From NCBI GenBank assembly GCA_002919265.1, contig PKEY01000071.1:1-51065 (forward strand): a DNA stretch of 51,065 nucleotides, given 5' to 3'. Shown piece after piece: positions 33,575 to 42,470 of this stretch; positions within the stretch are counted from its first letter, which is position 1, and every line of letters begins with the position of its first letter. The DNA comes from Hyphomicrobiaceae bacterium. Lineage in GTDB: Bacteria; Pseudomonadota; Alphaproteobacteria; Rhizobiales; Hyphomicrobiaceae. Under the pieces are notes generated by a model. The model worked only from the letters and a program-made list of their open reading frames with translations. It was not told where the DNA came from and did no database searches. The position numbers and the translations under genes were made by a program.

Positions 33575-35395
33575 CTACGGCAACGTAAACACCGTCAGCG
33601 TGCCACCAAGAGCCGTGTAGTCACGCAGCCCGGCATATCCACCGACGGCACCAAGGCCTTCCGTCGGGTTCGTCAGGCCGGCCGCGAGACCGATGCCAGC
33701 CCAGCCGCCAACACCCGACAGAACGGCGACGTACTGCTTGCCGTTGTGGCTATAGGTCATGACGTTGCCGATAATTCCGGAAGGCGTCTTGAACTTGAAC
33801 AGCTCCGTGCCGTCCTTTTCGTCGACAGCCTTCAGGTAGCCTTCGAGCGTGCCGTAGAACACGATGCCGCCCGCGGTCGCCAAAGCGCCGGACCAGACGG
33901 AGAACCGCTCCGGCTTCGACCACACGATCTTCCCTTCACCGGCGTCCCAGGCGATGAAATTACCCATGCCGCCGTGACTGCCCGGCGCTGGGAACATCGA
34001 CACGGTCGCGCCGACGTACGGCTGGCCTGCCGTGTACGACACCCTGTACGGCTCGTAATTCATGCAGACGTGGTTCGTCGGCACGTAAAACAGACCCGTG
34101 CGGGGCGAGAAAGCGGCAGGTTGCTGGTCCTTCGTACCTAGCGCTGCCGGACAAATGTTCTTCGTATCGACGTCTTCGCCATTCAGGAATGTCGACTTTT
34201 CAGGCACGACCACCGGCCGACCATACCGCGGGTCGTTCTTGTCCATGACAACACCGGTCGTCCAATTGACTACCGGGTCATATTTCTCGGCAACCAGCAA
34301 TTCGCCAGTCACCCGGTCGAGCGTGTACGCGATGCCATTCCGGTCGAAATGGACCAACGCTTTCCGCATCTGCCCGTTCACCGGAATGTCGACCAGGATC
34401 ATCTCGTTGACGCCGTCATAATCCCACTCGTCGAACGGCGTCATTTGATAGGCCCATTTCGCTACGCCAGTGTCCGCATCTCGCGCGATAATGGACATGG
34501 TCCACTTGTGGTCGATCGGCTTGCCATCCGGACCAGCGCGCTGGACGGGGTTCCACGTGCCTGGATTTCCGGTCCCGTAGTAAATCAGGTTTGTTTCGGG
34601 ATCGTAGGAGAACCAGCCCCAGGTCGTGCCGCCGCCGAGCTTCCACTGGTCACCGTTCCAGGTTTTCAAGGAAGAATCCTTGCCGACGGGTTTCCCGAGA
34701 GACATCGTCTTCTCAGGATCGAACAGGATCTCCTCATCTGGACCAACCGAGTAAGCGCGCCAGACAAGCTCACCGGTCTTCGCGTTGTAAGCCGTGATGT
34801 GGCCACGAACGCCATACTCGGCACCCGAAATACCGACAATCACCTTATCCTTGACGGGCAAAACAGTGGCCGTGTTGGTTTCGCCCTTTTTGGGGTCACC
34901 ATTGACGACCTGCCATTTCACCTCGCCTGTCTTGGCGTCGAGGGCGACAAGCGTGGTATCTGCCTGATGCAAGAAGAGCATGCCATCAGCGTAGGCAAGG
35001 CCACGATACACCGTATCGCAGCACATCACCCCAATGACGGAGGGATCCTGCTTCGGCTCGTATTTCCAAAGGATCCGCCCCTCGTTGTTCAAGTCCAGGG
35101 CGTAGACGATGTTGGGGAAAGGTGTGTGGACATACATGATATCGCCGATAACCAGCGGCGATCCCTCATGTCCGCGCAGTACGCCCGTTGAAAACGTCCA
35201 CGCGACCTTCAAGTCCTTAACGTTGTCGCGGTTTATTTGGTCGAGTTTTGAATATCGCGTATTGGCGTAGTCGCCGGTTTGCAGCACCCATTGCTCGGGT
35301 TTGGCAGACTCTTTGAGAACGCTCTCATTCGCTGCCGTCGGTGGGGCTAATGCGGCCACCGCCAGCATTGCACCCGCAAGTGCAATTTTCTGCAT
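33575..35395 (-). CDS. xoxF: Lanthanide-dependent methanol dehydrogenase XoxF
   Basis: Periplasmic PQQ enzyme of 606 aa that oxidises methanol to formaldehyde or formate. Signal peptide residues 1-22 ([22 protein letters not shown]). An eight-bladed propeller with tryptophan-docking repeats. Key residues: adjacent cysteines 125-126 (MCCDT) that form the ring disulfide over PQQ; metal ligands Glu193 (SGAEYG) and Asn277 (GTGNPG); catalytic Asp325; and Asp327 in WDYDGVN. The last Asp is the extra ligand that marks lanthanide enzymes; calcium-type MxaF has Ala there. AAGGAG precedes the ATG. A short insertion, [11 protein letters not shown], follows the metal-site Asn. First gene of xoxF-G-J; no mxa gene is present. 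Confidence 0.97.
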   Translation of the reverse strand: MQKIALAGAMLAVAALAPPTAANESVLKESAKPEQWVLQTGDYANTRYSKLDQINRDNVKDLKVAWTFSTGVLRGHEGSPLVIGDIMYVHTPFPNIVYALDLNNEGRILWKYEPKQDPSVIGVMCCDTVYRGLAYADGMLFLHQADTTLVALDAKTGEVKWQVVNGDPKKGETNTATVLPVKDKVIVGISGAEYGVRGHITAYNAKTGELVWRAYSVGPDEEILFDPEKTMSLGKPVGKDSSLKTWNGDQWKLGGGTTWGWFSYDPETNLIYYGTGNPGTWNPVQRAGPDGKPIDHKWTMSIIARDADTGVAKWAYQMTPFDEWDYDGVNEMILVDIPVNGQMRKALVHFDRNGIAYTLDRVTGELLVAEKYDPVVNWTTGVVMDKNDPRYGRPVVVPEKSTFLNGEDVDTKNICPAALGTKDQQPAAFSPRTGLFYVPTNHVCMNYEPYRVSYTAGQPYVGATVSMFPAPGSHGGMGNFIAWDAGEGKIVWSKPERFSVWSGALATAGGIVFYGTLEGYLKAVDEKDGTELFKFKTPSGIIGNVMTYSHNGKQYVAVLSGVGGWAGIGLAAGLTNPTEGLGAVGGYAGLRDYTALGGTLTVFTLP

Positions 35396-35669
35396 GGCGC
35401 CACTCCTTGCACAGTGCGTTTCCCAGGTGGAATGGTAGCGTTCGCCTCGTTATTGCAGCCAAGCCCCGGTGCCCCAATCCTAGGCCGGCGAAAGGAATGC
35501 GGCATTTGTTCGCCATCCAACCATTCCTTTGAGCGAAGGCTACCAATAATTCATCCTAGGCCCGGTTCGCCCAACATTCAAGCTGAACCTGCTCGTTCCG
35601 AACACTAATGAGAAATTTTCGGACATTTGATCGTTGCCGAAACACCCGAAAAATCGGTCGCCTGCATTT

Positions 35670-36020
35670 TCAGAAGCAGCGGAGCTCCGCTTCAACCTGC
35701 GCGCGCCTCAGTTCGTCGATTTTGGCTCGCATTTGCGGAGTGAAGAAAATCGCCGCCTGCTCGCCGCCTTTTTGGCGAACGCTCAATATGGTTTCGACTT
35801 CCTCGTATTGCTCATAGGGCAACAAAGAGGCGATGACGTCGATGGAACAAGAGCATTTTCGGAGCGTTTCTCTTGTTTGACCGTTCACCTGCATACAGGC
35901 GAAGACGTAGTCTGCGCGCGCCTCGGTGGGATAGTCGTTTGTCGGCAATTCGACGGCGATAGCACCTGCCGCTGTCGCTGGAAGCACCAATGCGGCGAGC
36001 ATCGCTCTGAGTTTGCCCAT
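35670..36020 (-). CDS. Small secreted cysteine-containing protein near xoxF
   Basis: A 116-aa exported protein of unknown function. Signal peptide residues 1-22 (MGKLRAMLAALVLPATAAGA). Four cysteines in the mature part: ACMQVNGQT, KCSCSID and the C-terminal ELRCF; a pattern that would allow two disulfides. The rest is helical and charged (QYEEVETILSVRQKGGEQAAIF). I have the impression that similar proteins occur beside xoxF in other methylotrophs, but cannot check. It is on the same strand as xoxF, 274 bases upstream. Confidence 0.75.
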   Translation of the reverse strand: MGKLRAMLAALVLPATAAGAIAVELPTNDYPTEARADYVFACMQVNGQTRETLRKCSCSIDVIASLLPYEQYEEVETILSVRQKGGEQAAIFFTPQMRAKIDELRRAQVEAELRCF

Positions 36021-36324
36021 GGCACTTCTCCTCTCCGGTCCGAAACTCGACGAAACGCGTAGTTGGAATTCCGGTCTCGACTTTTGACTTCTCGATCCGA
36101 GACAGGATAAATCGGAAAGGGCGCATGAACAATTCTTGCGGGAAACAACGGGTCTTCCGCAGTGAATATGACATCACGAATTTGTGAAATTTGGGCTTGA
36201 CGAGCTATTCGAATAATTGGTCTGGGCGGCGATGCGCAAGGTTCGCCGTTCGGACGCAGTGCGTTTCCTGGAGCGAGCTTGCGCCCCCGCCGTAGGCTAG
36301 AGGTATCGACAGGCAGAATTAGAT
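36021..36324. other. Divergent intergenic region
   Basis: 304 bases between the secreted protein (minus) and the small protein at 36325 (plus). No gene seen. It is relatively AT-rich at 36150-36220 and includes TTGACG at about 36195, a candidate -35 without a clear -10. Confidence 0.4.
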
Positions 36325-36525
36325 ATGATCACCCTCATCATTTCGGCTTGCCTTCTGAGCAACGTTAACATTTGCCGCGACCACCGCATTCCCCTCACGG
36401 CGGAAGTCTCGACAGTCCAGTGTCTCTTTTCTGCCCAGCTGCAAATCGCGCGCTGGTCGGAAGAGCATCCCCAATGGAAAGTCGTCCGCTGGCGTTGCCG
36501 GCCTGCCAACGAGGACGATATTTGA
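36325..36525 (+). CDS. Small conserved hypothetical protein
   Basis: A 66-aa protein: MITLIISACLLSNVNICRDH, then a conserved-looking middle (STVQCLFSAQLQIARWSEEH) and PQWKVVRWRCRP. Three or four cysteines (10, 17, 33 and 58) and a hydrophobic N-terminus suggest export and disulfides. The pattern of an N-terminal ITL(I/L)xxxCL and a HPxW(K/Q)V motif is one I associate with a short alphaproteobacterial family of unknown function. Confidence 0.7.
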   Translation: MITLIISACLLSNVNICRDHRIPLTAEVSTVQCLFSAQLQIARWSEEHPQWKVVRWRCRPANEDDI

Positions 36526-36778
36526 AGCACTGCATCGTTCCGACTCAGTGACGTCCTCGCGTTCTGCGAGCGCCCAATCCGGTACCCAGTCATCCAGCGG
36601 CGCGGCAACCCTCCGCGAGGCCTACTGCTGTTCCCTGCAATTTCGCATGTGCGCACAGCAGTGCACCTTGTGTGCAGCGCACAGTTGACAAGCCCCCTCA
36701 AAACCATCGAAAGCTTCGACCCCAGTTCGGGGATCAGTCTCGAAATCACAATCCACGAAAAAACTTGGATGAACGAGG

Positions 36779-37216
36779 ATGGACGAAGCGGCAGCACGAA
36801 ACGCTTTCGAAAAAGCGGTTGAGACACAGCGTCCCGATTTTGAGACGTTCTTTCTCTCGCGGCTTTTTGGTTTGACTTTTTCCTACACCGACGAAACCTG
36901 CCGGATCGAGTTTCCAATTCATGACTTCATGTTCAATCCGCAGGGTACGCTGCACGGCGGCGTAATTGCCTTCGCATTGGACGTGGCCATGGGCCACCTG
37001 CTGAAGCATGTGACCGGCGTTCCCGGCACGACACTCGAAATGAAGGTGCAGTATCTTTCACCATTACGGCCGCCGCACGCCGTCTGCGAGTCGCGTTTCT
37101 TGCGGAAGGGTCAAACGATTTCTTTTTTAGAAGCCCGGATGTGGGATCATGAGGGCACGCTCGCCGCGGTTGCTAACGCCACCTGGCGGATGGGAAAATC
37201 TCTAGCTGAACGCTAG
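36779..37216 (+). CDS. PaaI-type hotdog-fold thioesterase
   Basis: A 145-aa protein of the PaaI/YdiI acyl-CoA thioesterase family. The key motif is NPQGTLHGGVIAFALDVAMG (about residues 52-71), where the helix caps the thioester and the polar residue after HGG acts in catalysis. The later LEMKVQYLSPLRPP and GTLAAVANATWR complete the hotdog fold. Likely hydrolyses a CoA thioester, substrate unknown. GAGG precedes the ATG. Confidence 0.87.
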   Translation: MDEAAARNAFEKAVETQRPDFETFFLSRLFGLTFSYTDETCRIEFPIHDFMFNPQGTLHGGVIAFALDVAMGHLLKHVTGVPGTTLEMKVQYLSPLRPPHAVCESRFLRKGQTISFLEARMWDHEGTLAAVANATWRMGKSLAER

Positions 37217-37412
37217 CGGCGGGCCCGCCGTCGAATCTCCCGGCAACCCAAGCGCATTTCGGAAATTGTTCTCACAATAAGCACGCCAGAAATTCGACCT
37301 TGGTATGCCACAGGTTGTCAGTGGCTGAAGAGCGTGCAAGATGCAAGAGCTCTACTCAGCAAAGTTCGCCTGAGGGATTTGTCATAATTCACTATCCTTA
37401 AGGGTGACCATC

Positions 37413-38402
37413 ATGAAACTGAAATTCCGAAATCTCGCCATTGCCGCAGCAACCGTTTTAGGCGCGGCAATGGCTAACCCAGCGATTCACGCAGCTAACT
37501 ATCCCACGAAACCAATCACGATGCTGGTGCCGTTTTCGGCCGGCGGTCCCACCGACACAGTCGCGCGGCTTCTGGCGCAAGCCATGGGCGCGGATCTCGG
37601 CCAGCAGGTCATCGTCGAAAACGTCGCCGGGGCCGGCGGCACTCTCGCGCCCGAACGTTTGACCCGCAGCGCGCCCGACGGCTACACCATCCTTATCCAT
37701 CACATCGGCATGTCGACAGCGCCGACGCTGTACCGCAAGCTCCGCTACAATCCGCTGGAGGACTTCGAGCACATCGGCCTCATCAACGAGGTGCCGATGA
37801 CCATCGTCGCCCGTAAGGACTTCCCGCCGAACACCCTCACCGAGCTGGTCGAGTACGTCAAAGCGAACAAGGACAAGGTCACCTACGCCAACGCCGGCAT
37901 CGGTGCCGCCTCGCACCTGTGCGGTCTCCTCTTCATGTCGACGGTAGGGGTGCAGGTGACCACGGTTCCCTATAAGGGCACCGGCCCGGCCATGAATGAT
38001 CTTCTCGGCGGTCAGGTCGACTTCATGTGCGACCAGACGACGAACACCACTAGCCAGATCAAGGGCGGCAAGATCAAGGTTTACGCGATCACCACGGGCA
38101 ACCGCGTGTCATCCCTCCCGGATGTGCCAACCACCAAGGAGGCAGGGCTGCCCGAACTCGAGGTATCCGTGTGGCACGGGCTTTATGCGCCCAAGGGCAC
38201 CCCAAAGGAGATCGTTGAGCGGCTGAGCAAGTCCTTGCAGGTCGCGCTGAAGGATCCGACGGTGATTGAGCGCTTCGGCGACCTTGGCACCGAGCCGATA
38301 GCCCAGGAGCGGGCAACGCCGCAGGCCCACCGCGATTTTCTCAAGGCCGAGATCGACAAGTGGGCCCCGATCATCAAGGCTGCGGGGACCTATGCCGACT
38401 GA
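37413..38402 (+). CDS. tctC: Tripartite tricarboxylate transporter binding protein (TctC/Bug)
   Basis: Periplasmic receptor of about 329 aa of the Bug family. Signal peptide residues 1-28 (MKLKFRNLAIAAATVLGAAM to IHAA). Typical start of mature protein NYPTKPITMLVPFSAGGPTDTVAR and the binding loops GAGGTLAPERL and YANAGIGAASHLCG. Bug proteins bind carboxylates through two water-mediated contacts. The start is the ATG at 37413; an in-frame GTG 9 bases before lacks better support. Followed by tctB and tctA. Substrate unknown. Confidence 0.92.
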   Translation: MKLKFRNLAIAAATVLGAAMANPAIHAANYPTKPITMLVPFSAGGPTDTVARLLAQAMGADLGQQVIVENVAGAGGTLAPERLTRSAPDGYTILIHHIGMSTAPTLYRKLRYNPLEDFEHIGLINEVPMTIVARKDFPPNTLTELVEYVKANKDKVTYANAGIGAASHLCGLLFMSTVGVQVTTVPYKGTGPAMNDLLGGQVDFMCDQTTNTTSQIKGGKIKVYAITTGNRVSSLPDVPTTKEAGLPELEVSVWHGLYAPKGTPKEIVERLSKSLQVALKDPTVIERFGDLGTEPIAQERATPQAHRDFLKAEIDKWAPIIKAAGTYAD

Positions 38403-38553
38403 CAAGAACTGCGCCGTCGATGCCTCCGGATCTTCGACGGCGTGGTCTCATCTCTGAAAACTTCTGGGCTTGCGTCCAGGCCGCTTGCTCTGGGTGCAAG
38501 TGTTGGTCGTTCGCCATAGCTGATGCCGCCTTTCAGCGGCGAGAACCAAGGTA

Positions 38554-39009
38554 ATGTCGATCCGTAATCCCAAGGACTTCTGGGCCGGCCTGATCTACGT
38601 CGTGCTAGGTCTCGCCGCCGTCTACATCGCTCAGGACTACGAAATGGGTACCGCGACCCGAATGGGCCCCGGCTACTTCCCGACGCTGCTCGGCGGATTT
38701 CTGGCGCTGATTGGCGTCGTGTCGCTCGTTCGGTCTTTCTATGTCCCCGGAGAGCCGGTGGGCGCCCTGGCGCTCAAGGCAACGCTCCTGATCTGCGGCG
38801 CAACCTTGCTTTTCGGGCTCATGCTTCGCGGCGCCGGCATGATCGTCTCCATGATCGTGATGCTGCTGATCAGCTCCTACGCCAGCGTTCGCTTTCGTCT
38901 AGTGCCGGCTGTTCTCCTGGCGGTAGGAATAACAGCCTTTTGCGCCCTGGTGTTCGTCCGAGGACTTGGGGTCCCCATGCCACTGGTAGGCTCCTGGTTC
39001 GGGGGGTAA
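38554..39009 (+). CDS. tctB: TTT transporter small membrane subunit TctB
   Basis: A 151-aa inner-membrane protein with four hydrophobic segments and the TctB start NPKDFWAGLIYVVLGLAAVY, with TRMGPGYFPTLLGG typical of the family. It partners the 12-helix TctA subunit to import the ligand of TctC with a sodium or proton gradient. It is 151 bases after tctC and 6 bases before tctA. Confidence 0.92.
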   Translation: MSIRNPKDFWAGLIYVVLGLAAVYIAQDYEMGTATRMGPGYFPTLLGGFLALIGVVSLVRSFYVPGEPVGALALKATLLICGATLLFGLMLRGAGMIVSMIVMLLISSYASVRFRLVPAVLLAVGITAFCALVFVRGLGVPMPLVGSWFGG

Positions 39010-39015
39010 CGGTCG

Positions 39016-40518
39016 ATGGAGCTGCTCAACAATCTCGCCGTCGGCTTTGAAGCCGCTCTCACTTGGACCAATCTGGTCTACTGCTTCATCGGCGTTTTCC
39101 TGGGCACGTTGATAGGCGTGTTGCCGGGCCTCGGGCCGACGGCGACCATTGCCATGCTGCTGCCGATTACATTCACCCTGCCCCCGGTGTCGGCCCTCAT
39201 CATGCTGGCCGGCATTTATTATGGATCGCAGTACGGGGGCTCGACGACTGCCATTCTTGTAAATCTGCCGGGTGAGGCGGCTTCCGTCGTCACAACACTC
39301 GACGGTTACCAAATGGCGCGTCAGGGCCGTGCCGGTGTCGCCCTGGCGACCGCGGCAATCGGCTCGTTCTTCGCGGGCACCGTCGCGACGGTCATCATTG
39401 CGTTCTTTGCGCCGCCACTTGCCGAGATCGGCCTGATGTTCGGCGCCGCCGAGTATTTCTCGCTGATGGTGCTTGGCCTCGTGGCCGCAATCGTACTCGC
39501 GCGCGGCTCGCTGCTTCATGCCCTTGGGATGGTCGTCCTCGGGCTCTTGCTGGGGCTGATCGGCACCGACGTCAATTCGGGCGCATTGCGATTTACGTTC
39601 GACAATCCGCGGCTGGCGGACGGGATCAGCTTCGTCGTCGTGGCCATGGGAATGTTCGGCCTCGGGGAAATTATTCGAAACCTCGAGCACGAAGCCACCC
39701 GCACGATGGTCACGAGCAAGATTGAAAGCCTGATCCCCACGCGGGAGGACGTCAGGCGCATGATCGCGCCAATTCTGCGCGGAACGGCGATCGGATCGGT
39801 ATTGGGAATCCTCCCCGGGAGCGGCTCGATCCTGGGCGCGTTCGCCGCCTACTCGGTTGAAAAGAAAGTCTCCAAGTATTCAGCCGAGTTCGGCAAAGGG
39901 GCGATCGAGGGGGTGGCGGCGCCCGAGTCCGCCAACAATGCCGGCGCCCAGACCTCGTTCATCCCGATGCTCACGCTGGGAATTCCCTCAAACCCGGTCA
40001 TGGCGCTCATGATTGGCGCAATGATCATTCAGGGTATTCAGCCCGGCCCCGCGGTCATTGACGAGCAGCCCGATCTCTTCTGGGGCGTCATCGTCTCGAT
40101 GTGGATCGGCAATCTCTTCCTCGTCATCCTCAACCTGCCGCTCATCGGTTTGTGGGTCCGCATAGTGACGGTGCCGTATCACCTGCTCTACCCCGCAATA
40201 CTGGCATTTGCGGCGGTCGGCGTGTTCAGCCTGAACAATACCGAGTTTGACGTCCTACTCCTCGCGCTCTTCGGTGTACTCGGCTACGTGTTCGCCAAGC
40301 TCGATTGCGAGCCGGCGCCGATGCTGCTTGGCTTCATTCTCGGGCCAATGATGGAGGAGTACCTGCGTCGCGCGCTGCTCCTTTCGCGCGGAGATCCGAT
40401 GACGTTTATCGAACGGCCGATAAGCGCGGGGCTGCTGGCCTGTGCGGTTGTGGCGATCATCATCGCTTTCCTGCCGGCCATCAGTCGGAAGCGTGAAGAG
40501 GTATTCCAGGAAGATTGA
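39016..40518 (+). CDS. tctA: TTT transporter large membrane subunit TctA
   Basis: A 500-aa protein with about 12 hydrophobic segments, the permease of the tripartite tricarboxylate transporter. Family signatures: GVLPGLGPTATIAMLLPITF near the N-terminus, YYGSQYGGSTTAILVNLPGE, and the second-half repeat GILPGSGSILGAFAAYSVEK and ESANNAGAQTSFIPML. Complete, ending 55 bases before a hairpin terminator. With tctC and tctB it forms a self-contained import system. Confidence 0.96.
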   Translation: MELLNNLAVGFEAALTWTNLVYCFIGVFLGTLIGVLPGLGPTATIAMLLPITFTLPPVSALIMLAGIYYGSQYGGSTTAILVNLPGEAASVVTTLDGYQMARQGRAGVALATAAIGSFFAGTVATVIIAFFAPPLAEIGLMFGAAEYFSLMVLGLVAAIVLARGSLLHALGMVVLGLLLGLIGTDVNSGALRFTFDNPRLADGISFVVVAMGMFGLGEIIRNLEHEATRTMVTSKIESLIPTREDVRRMIAPILRGTAIGSVLGILPGSGSILGAFAAYSVEKKVSKYSAEFGKGAIEGVAAPESANNAGAQTSFIPMLTLGIPSNPVMALMIGAMIIQGIQPGPAVIDEQPDLFWGVIVSMWIGNLFLVILNLPLIGLWVRIVTVPYHLLYPAILAFAAVGVFSLNNTEFDVLLLALFGVLGYVFAKLDCEPAPMLLGFILGPMMEEYLRRALLLSRGDPMTFIERPISAGLLACAVVAIIIAFLPAISRKREEVFQED

Positions 40519-40573
40519 GTGGAGATTCGCCGATCAAAATTGCGTGACGATCGCAGCAATCGAAAAGACGAAT

Positions 40574-40599
40574 GCGCCAGCCGCCGATGTGGCTGGCGC
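40574..40599. terminator. Bidirectional terminator between tctA and the GlsB-type gene
   Basis: A perfect 9-bp stem, GCGCCAGCC (40574-40582) and GGCTGGCGC (40591-40599), with an 8-base loop, between two convergent stops. On the minus strand it is followed by ATTCGTCTTTT; on the plus strand the T-run is weak. Confidence 0.7.
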
Positions 40600-40617
40600 C
40601 TCGTTGTGGGCGTTTCC

Positions 40618-40881
40618 TCAACGAATCTGCCGCTGCTCTCCTGAGAAGAAGCTCAGGATGAACAGGAAGACCACAGCGCCGACGGTTGCCACCAAAATCG
40701 AGGCAAGATTGAAGCCTTGACGGTATTCGAAGCCGAGCAACGTGCTGAAAAGGAAGCCTCCGACGAATGCGCCGATAATTCCGACGATCAAATTCGTCAG
40801 CAGTCCATGGCTTCTTCCTGCAATCTGCTCAGCCAACCAGCCGGCGATAAGGCCGACAATAATCCAGGCCAGGATGCTCAC
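40618..40881 (-). CDS. GlsB/YeaQ/YmgE-family stress membrane protein
   Basis: An 87-aa inner-membrane protein with three hydrophobic segments rich in glycine: ILAWIIVGLIAGWLAEQI, NLIVGIIGAFVGGFLFS and ILVATVGAVVFLFILSFF. The family (also called transglycosylase-associated protein) is often induced by stress, but its biochemical role is unclear. The start is taken as GTG at 40881, preceded by GGAG; the frame to 40938 adds a leader that does not match the family. Confidence 0.88.
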   Translation of the reverse strand: MSILAWIIVGLIAGWLAEQIAGRSHGLLTNLIVGIIGAFVGGFLFSTLLGFEYRQGFNLASILVATVGAVVFLFILSFFSGEQRQIR

Positions 40882-41002
40882 TGCTGTTTCTCCATCTAGA
40901 TGTACAGAGTGAAACGCTCCAGCCGCCATTGGGTTCATTCAGTCGCTTGCCAGCCTAGAGCTGCGAGAGGCGTGCAGGCACAAAATCGGTTGGCTGCGTA
41001 AT

Positions 41003-41581
41003 TCAAACAAGCTTACGCCGAACGACTGCAAACCATGCCATTGTCGCGGTGACGGCGGGCTGCCAGGCCGCGTAAAGCAGAAGACCAGCGCTTTGCCGGG
41101 TGGATGACCAAGGCAGAAGAAGGCCAAAAACCGCGCCAACGATTAACGTGGCAATCAGTGCCAGAAACGTCCCTTTCATCGGCACGCCGAGTCGCACGCC
41201 AACGAAGGAAATGAAGGCCCCTACGAGACCTCCGGCAGCGCCAGCGACAGTGAGCCTAGTCGTCTCGTCCGGTGTGACCGCCGCAAATCGGTCGAACGCC
41301 ACGATCCCCGCCTGAACCGCAAGCTGCCAGCCCACCCAGGTCATGACGAGCGCAGCGATGGCGCCAAGGATGCCGCGAGCCCCCAGGATCCAGGCCAGTC
41401 CCGCCAAGACGAGCCCATACCAGACCCCGGGAAGGAGAAGCTGCGGATTGATGAAATATGATGTGAGCTGCGCCTGCAGCTCATGAGAGAGCCGGGGCAT
41501 ACCCTCCGTCGCGTAGCTCAAGATGCCGGAAACAAGTGCTGCGATGACAAACGGAATGATCTTGCGAAGCGGTGTCGCCAT
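41003..41581 (-). CDS. Multi-segment membrane protein, unknown function
   Basis: A 192-aa protein with about five hydrophobic segments (for example IIPFVIAALVSGILSYA, GVWYGLVLAGLAWILGARG, FLALIATLIVGAVFGLLLP). A glycine-rich part, VAGAAGGLVGAFISFVGVRLG, is in the middle. No named family recognised. Start at 41581 (MATPLRKIIPF), preceded by GAGGGGG; the frame extends to 41647, with a non-hydrophobic leader. Confidence 0.7.
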   Translation of the reverse strand: MATPLRKIIPFVIAALVSGILSYATEGMPRLSHELQAQLTSYFINPQLLLPGVWYGLVLAGLAWILGARGILGAIAALVMTWVGWQLAVQAGIVAFDRFAAVTPDETTRLTVAGAAGGLVGAFISFVGVRLGVPMKGTFLALIATLIVGAVFGLLLPWSSTRQSAGLLLYAAWQPAVTATMAWFAVVRRKLV

Positions 41582-41748
41582 GGCCCCCTCACCCGCGGGC
41601 TGAAACGGCAGCCTTCTTGCCACGATCTGCGGCGAAGTTGTGGTCACAGTCCGAGCGAGTCTGGACAGCGAGTTTGAGTGTCCTTACCCTCACCGCTCTC
41701 CCTTAATCTCCATTCTCACATCCGAGCCGAGGGAGACAATCGCTCAAC

Positions 41749-42441
41749 ATGCCTGTTCCGGACCTTCCACAAGTCGAGATCGCCATCGTCGAAATGACGA
41801 ACGCAGCTCGGCAGCAGCACAATTTGTCGGCTGTCCGACGTAACCCAGCGCTCGACAAAGCAGCGCGGGGATACGCGCGTTATCTCGCGACGTCGAAGAC
41901 CTTCTCCCACAGCGCCGACGGCCGCCAGCCGTCGGACCGTGCGGAAGCCGCCGGATATGAGGCGTGTTTTGTTTCCGAAAATCTTTCGGCCAATCTCGAC
42001 ACGCGGGGGTTCGAAACTCGCCAACTCGCTCGGGAAGCAGTCGACGGCTGGCTCAAATCACCAGGCCACCGCAAGAACTTGCTGGCGGAACATGTGGTCG
42101 ACATTGGCGTGGCGGTGGCTCAAACGCCGGGCGTCCAACGCTATGTGTCGGTCCAGATGTTTGGCCGGCCGCAAACGCTGGCCTATACCTTCCGCGTGAA
42201 AAACACGTCACGTCAAACAATCGCGTACGAGTTTCTCGGGGACACGTACAACGCGGAGCCTCGCACCTCGATCGAGCACTCGGCGTGCATCCCGGGACAA
42301 ATCACCTTCCGAAACTCCCGCGAGAACGCGGTGCTGGGCCGCTATAAGGCGCGAAACGGCGACGTCTTCGTCCTGCAGCAATCGGACAACGGCATCGAGA
42401 TCGAAGTGACCCGAACCGAGGCAGCGGCGCTGCAGCGGTAG
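41749..42441 (+). CDS. CAP-domain (SCP/PR-1) protein without signal peptide
   Basis: A 230-aa protein. Residues 8-140 form a CAP domain: VEMTNAARQQHNLSAVRRNPALDKAARGYA, the first histidine in KTFSHSADG, GYEACFVSENL, and the second part WLKSPGHRKNLL. A C-terminal beta-rich region of about 90 residues follows, unknown. CAP proteins are nearly always secreted, but an in-frame stop at 41704-41706 with no start codon between it and the ATG rules out an upstream signal peptide. Either it stays in the cytoplasm or uses a non-classical route. Confidence 0.85.
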   Translation: MPVPDLPQVEIAIVEMTNAARQQHNLSAVRRNPALDKAARGYARYLATSKTFSHSADGRQPSDRAEAAGYEACFVSENLSANLDTRGFETRQLAREAVDGWLKSPGHRKNLLAEHVVDIGVAVAQTPGVQRYVSVQMFGRPQTLAYTFRVKNTSRQTIAYEFLGDTYNAEPRTSIEHSACIPGQITFRNSRENAVLGRYKARNGDVFVLQQSDNGIEIEVTRTEAAALQR

Positions 42442-42470
42442 TGGGGCCGGGGCGTCTCCGTTGTCCCCGA

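Noticed and set aside
34349-35191. 280-codon frame on the plus strand
   Set aside because: Antisense to xoxF; no recognisable motif.
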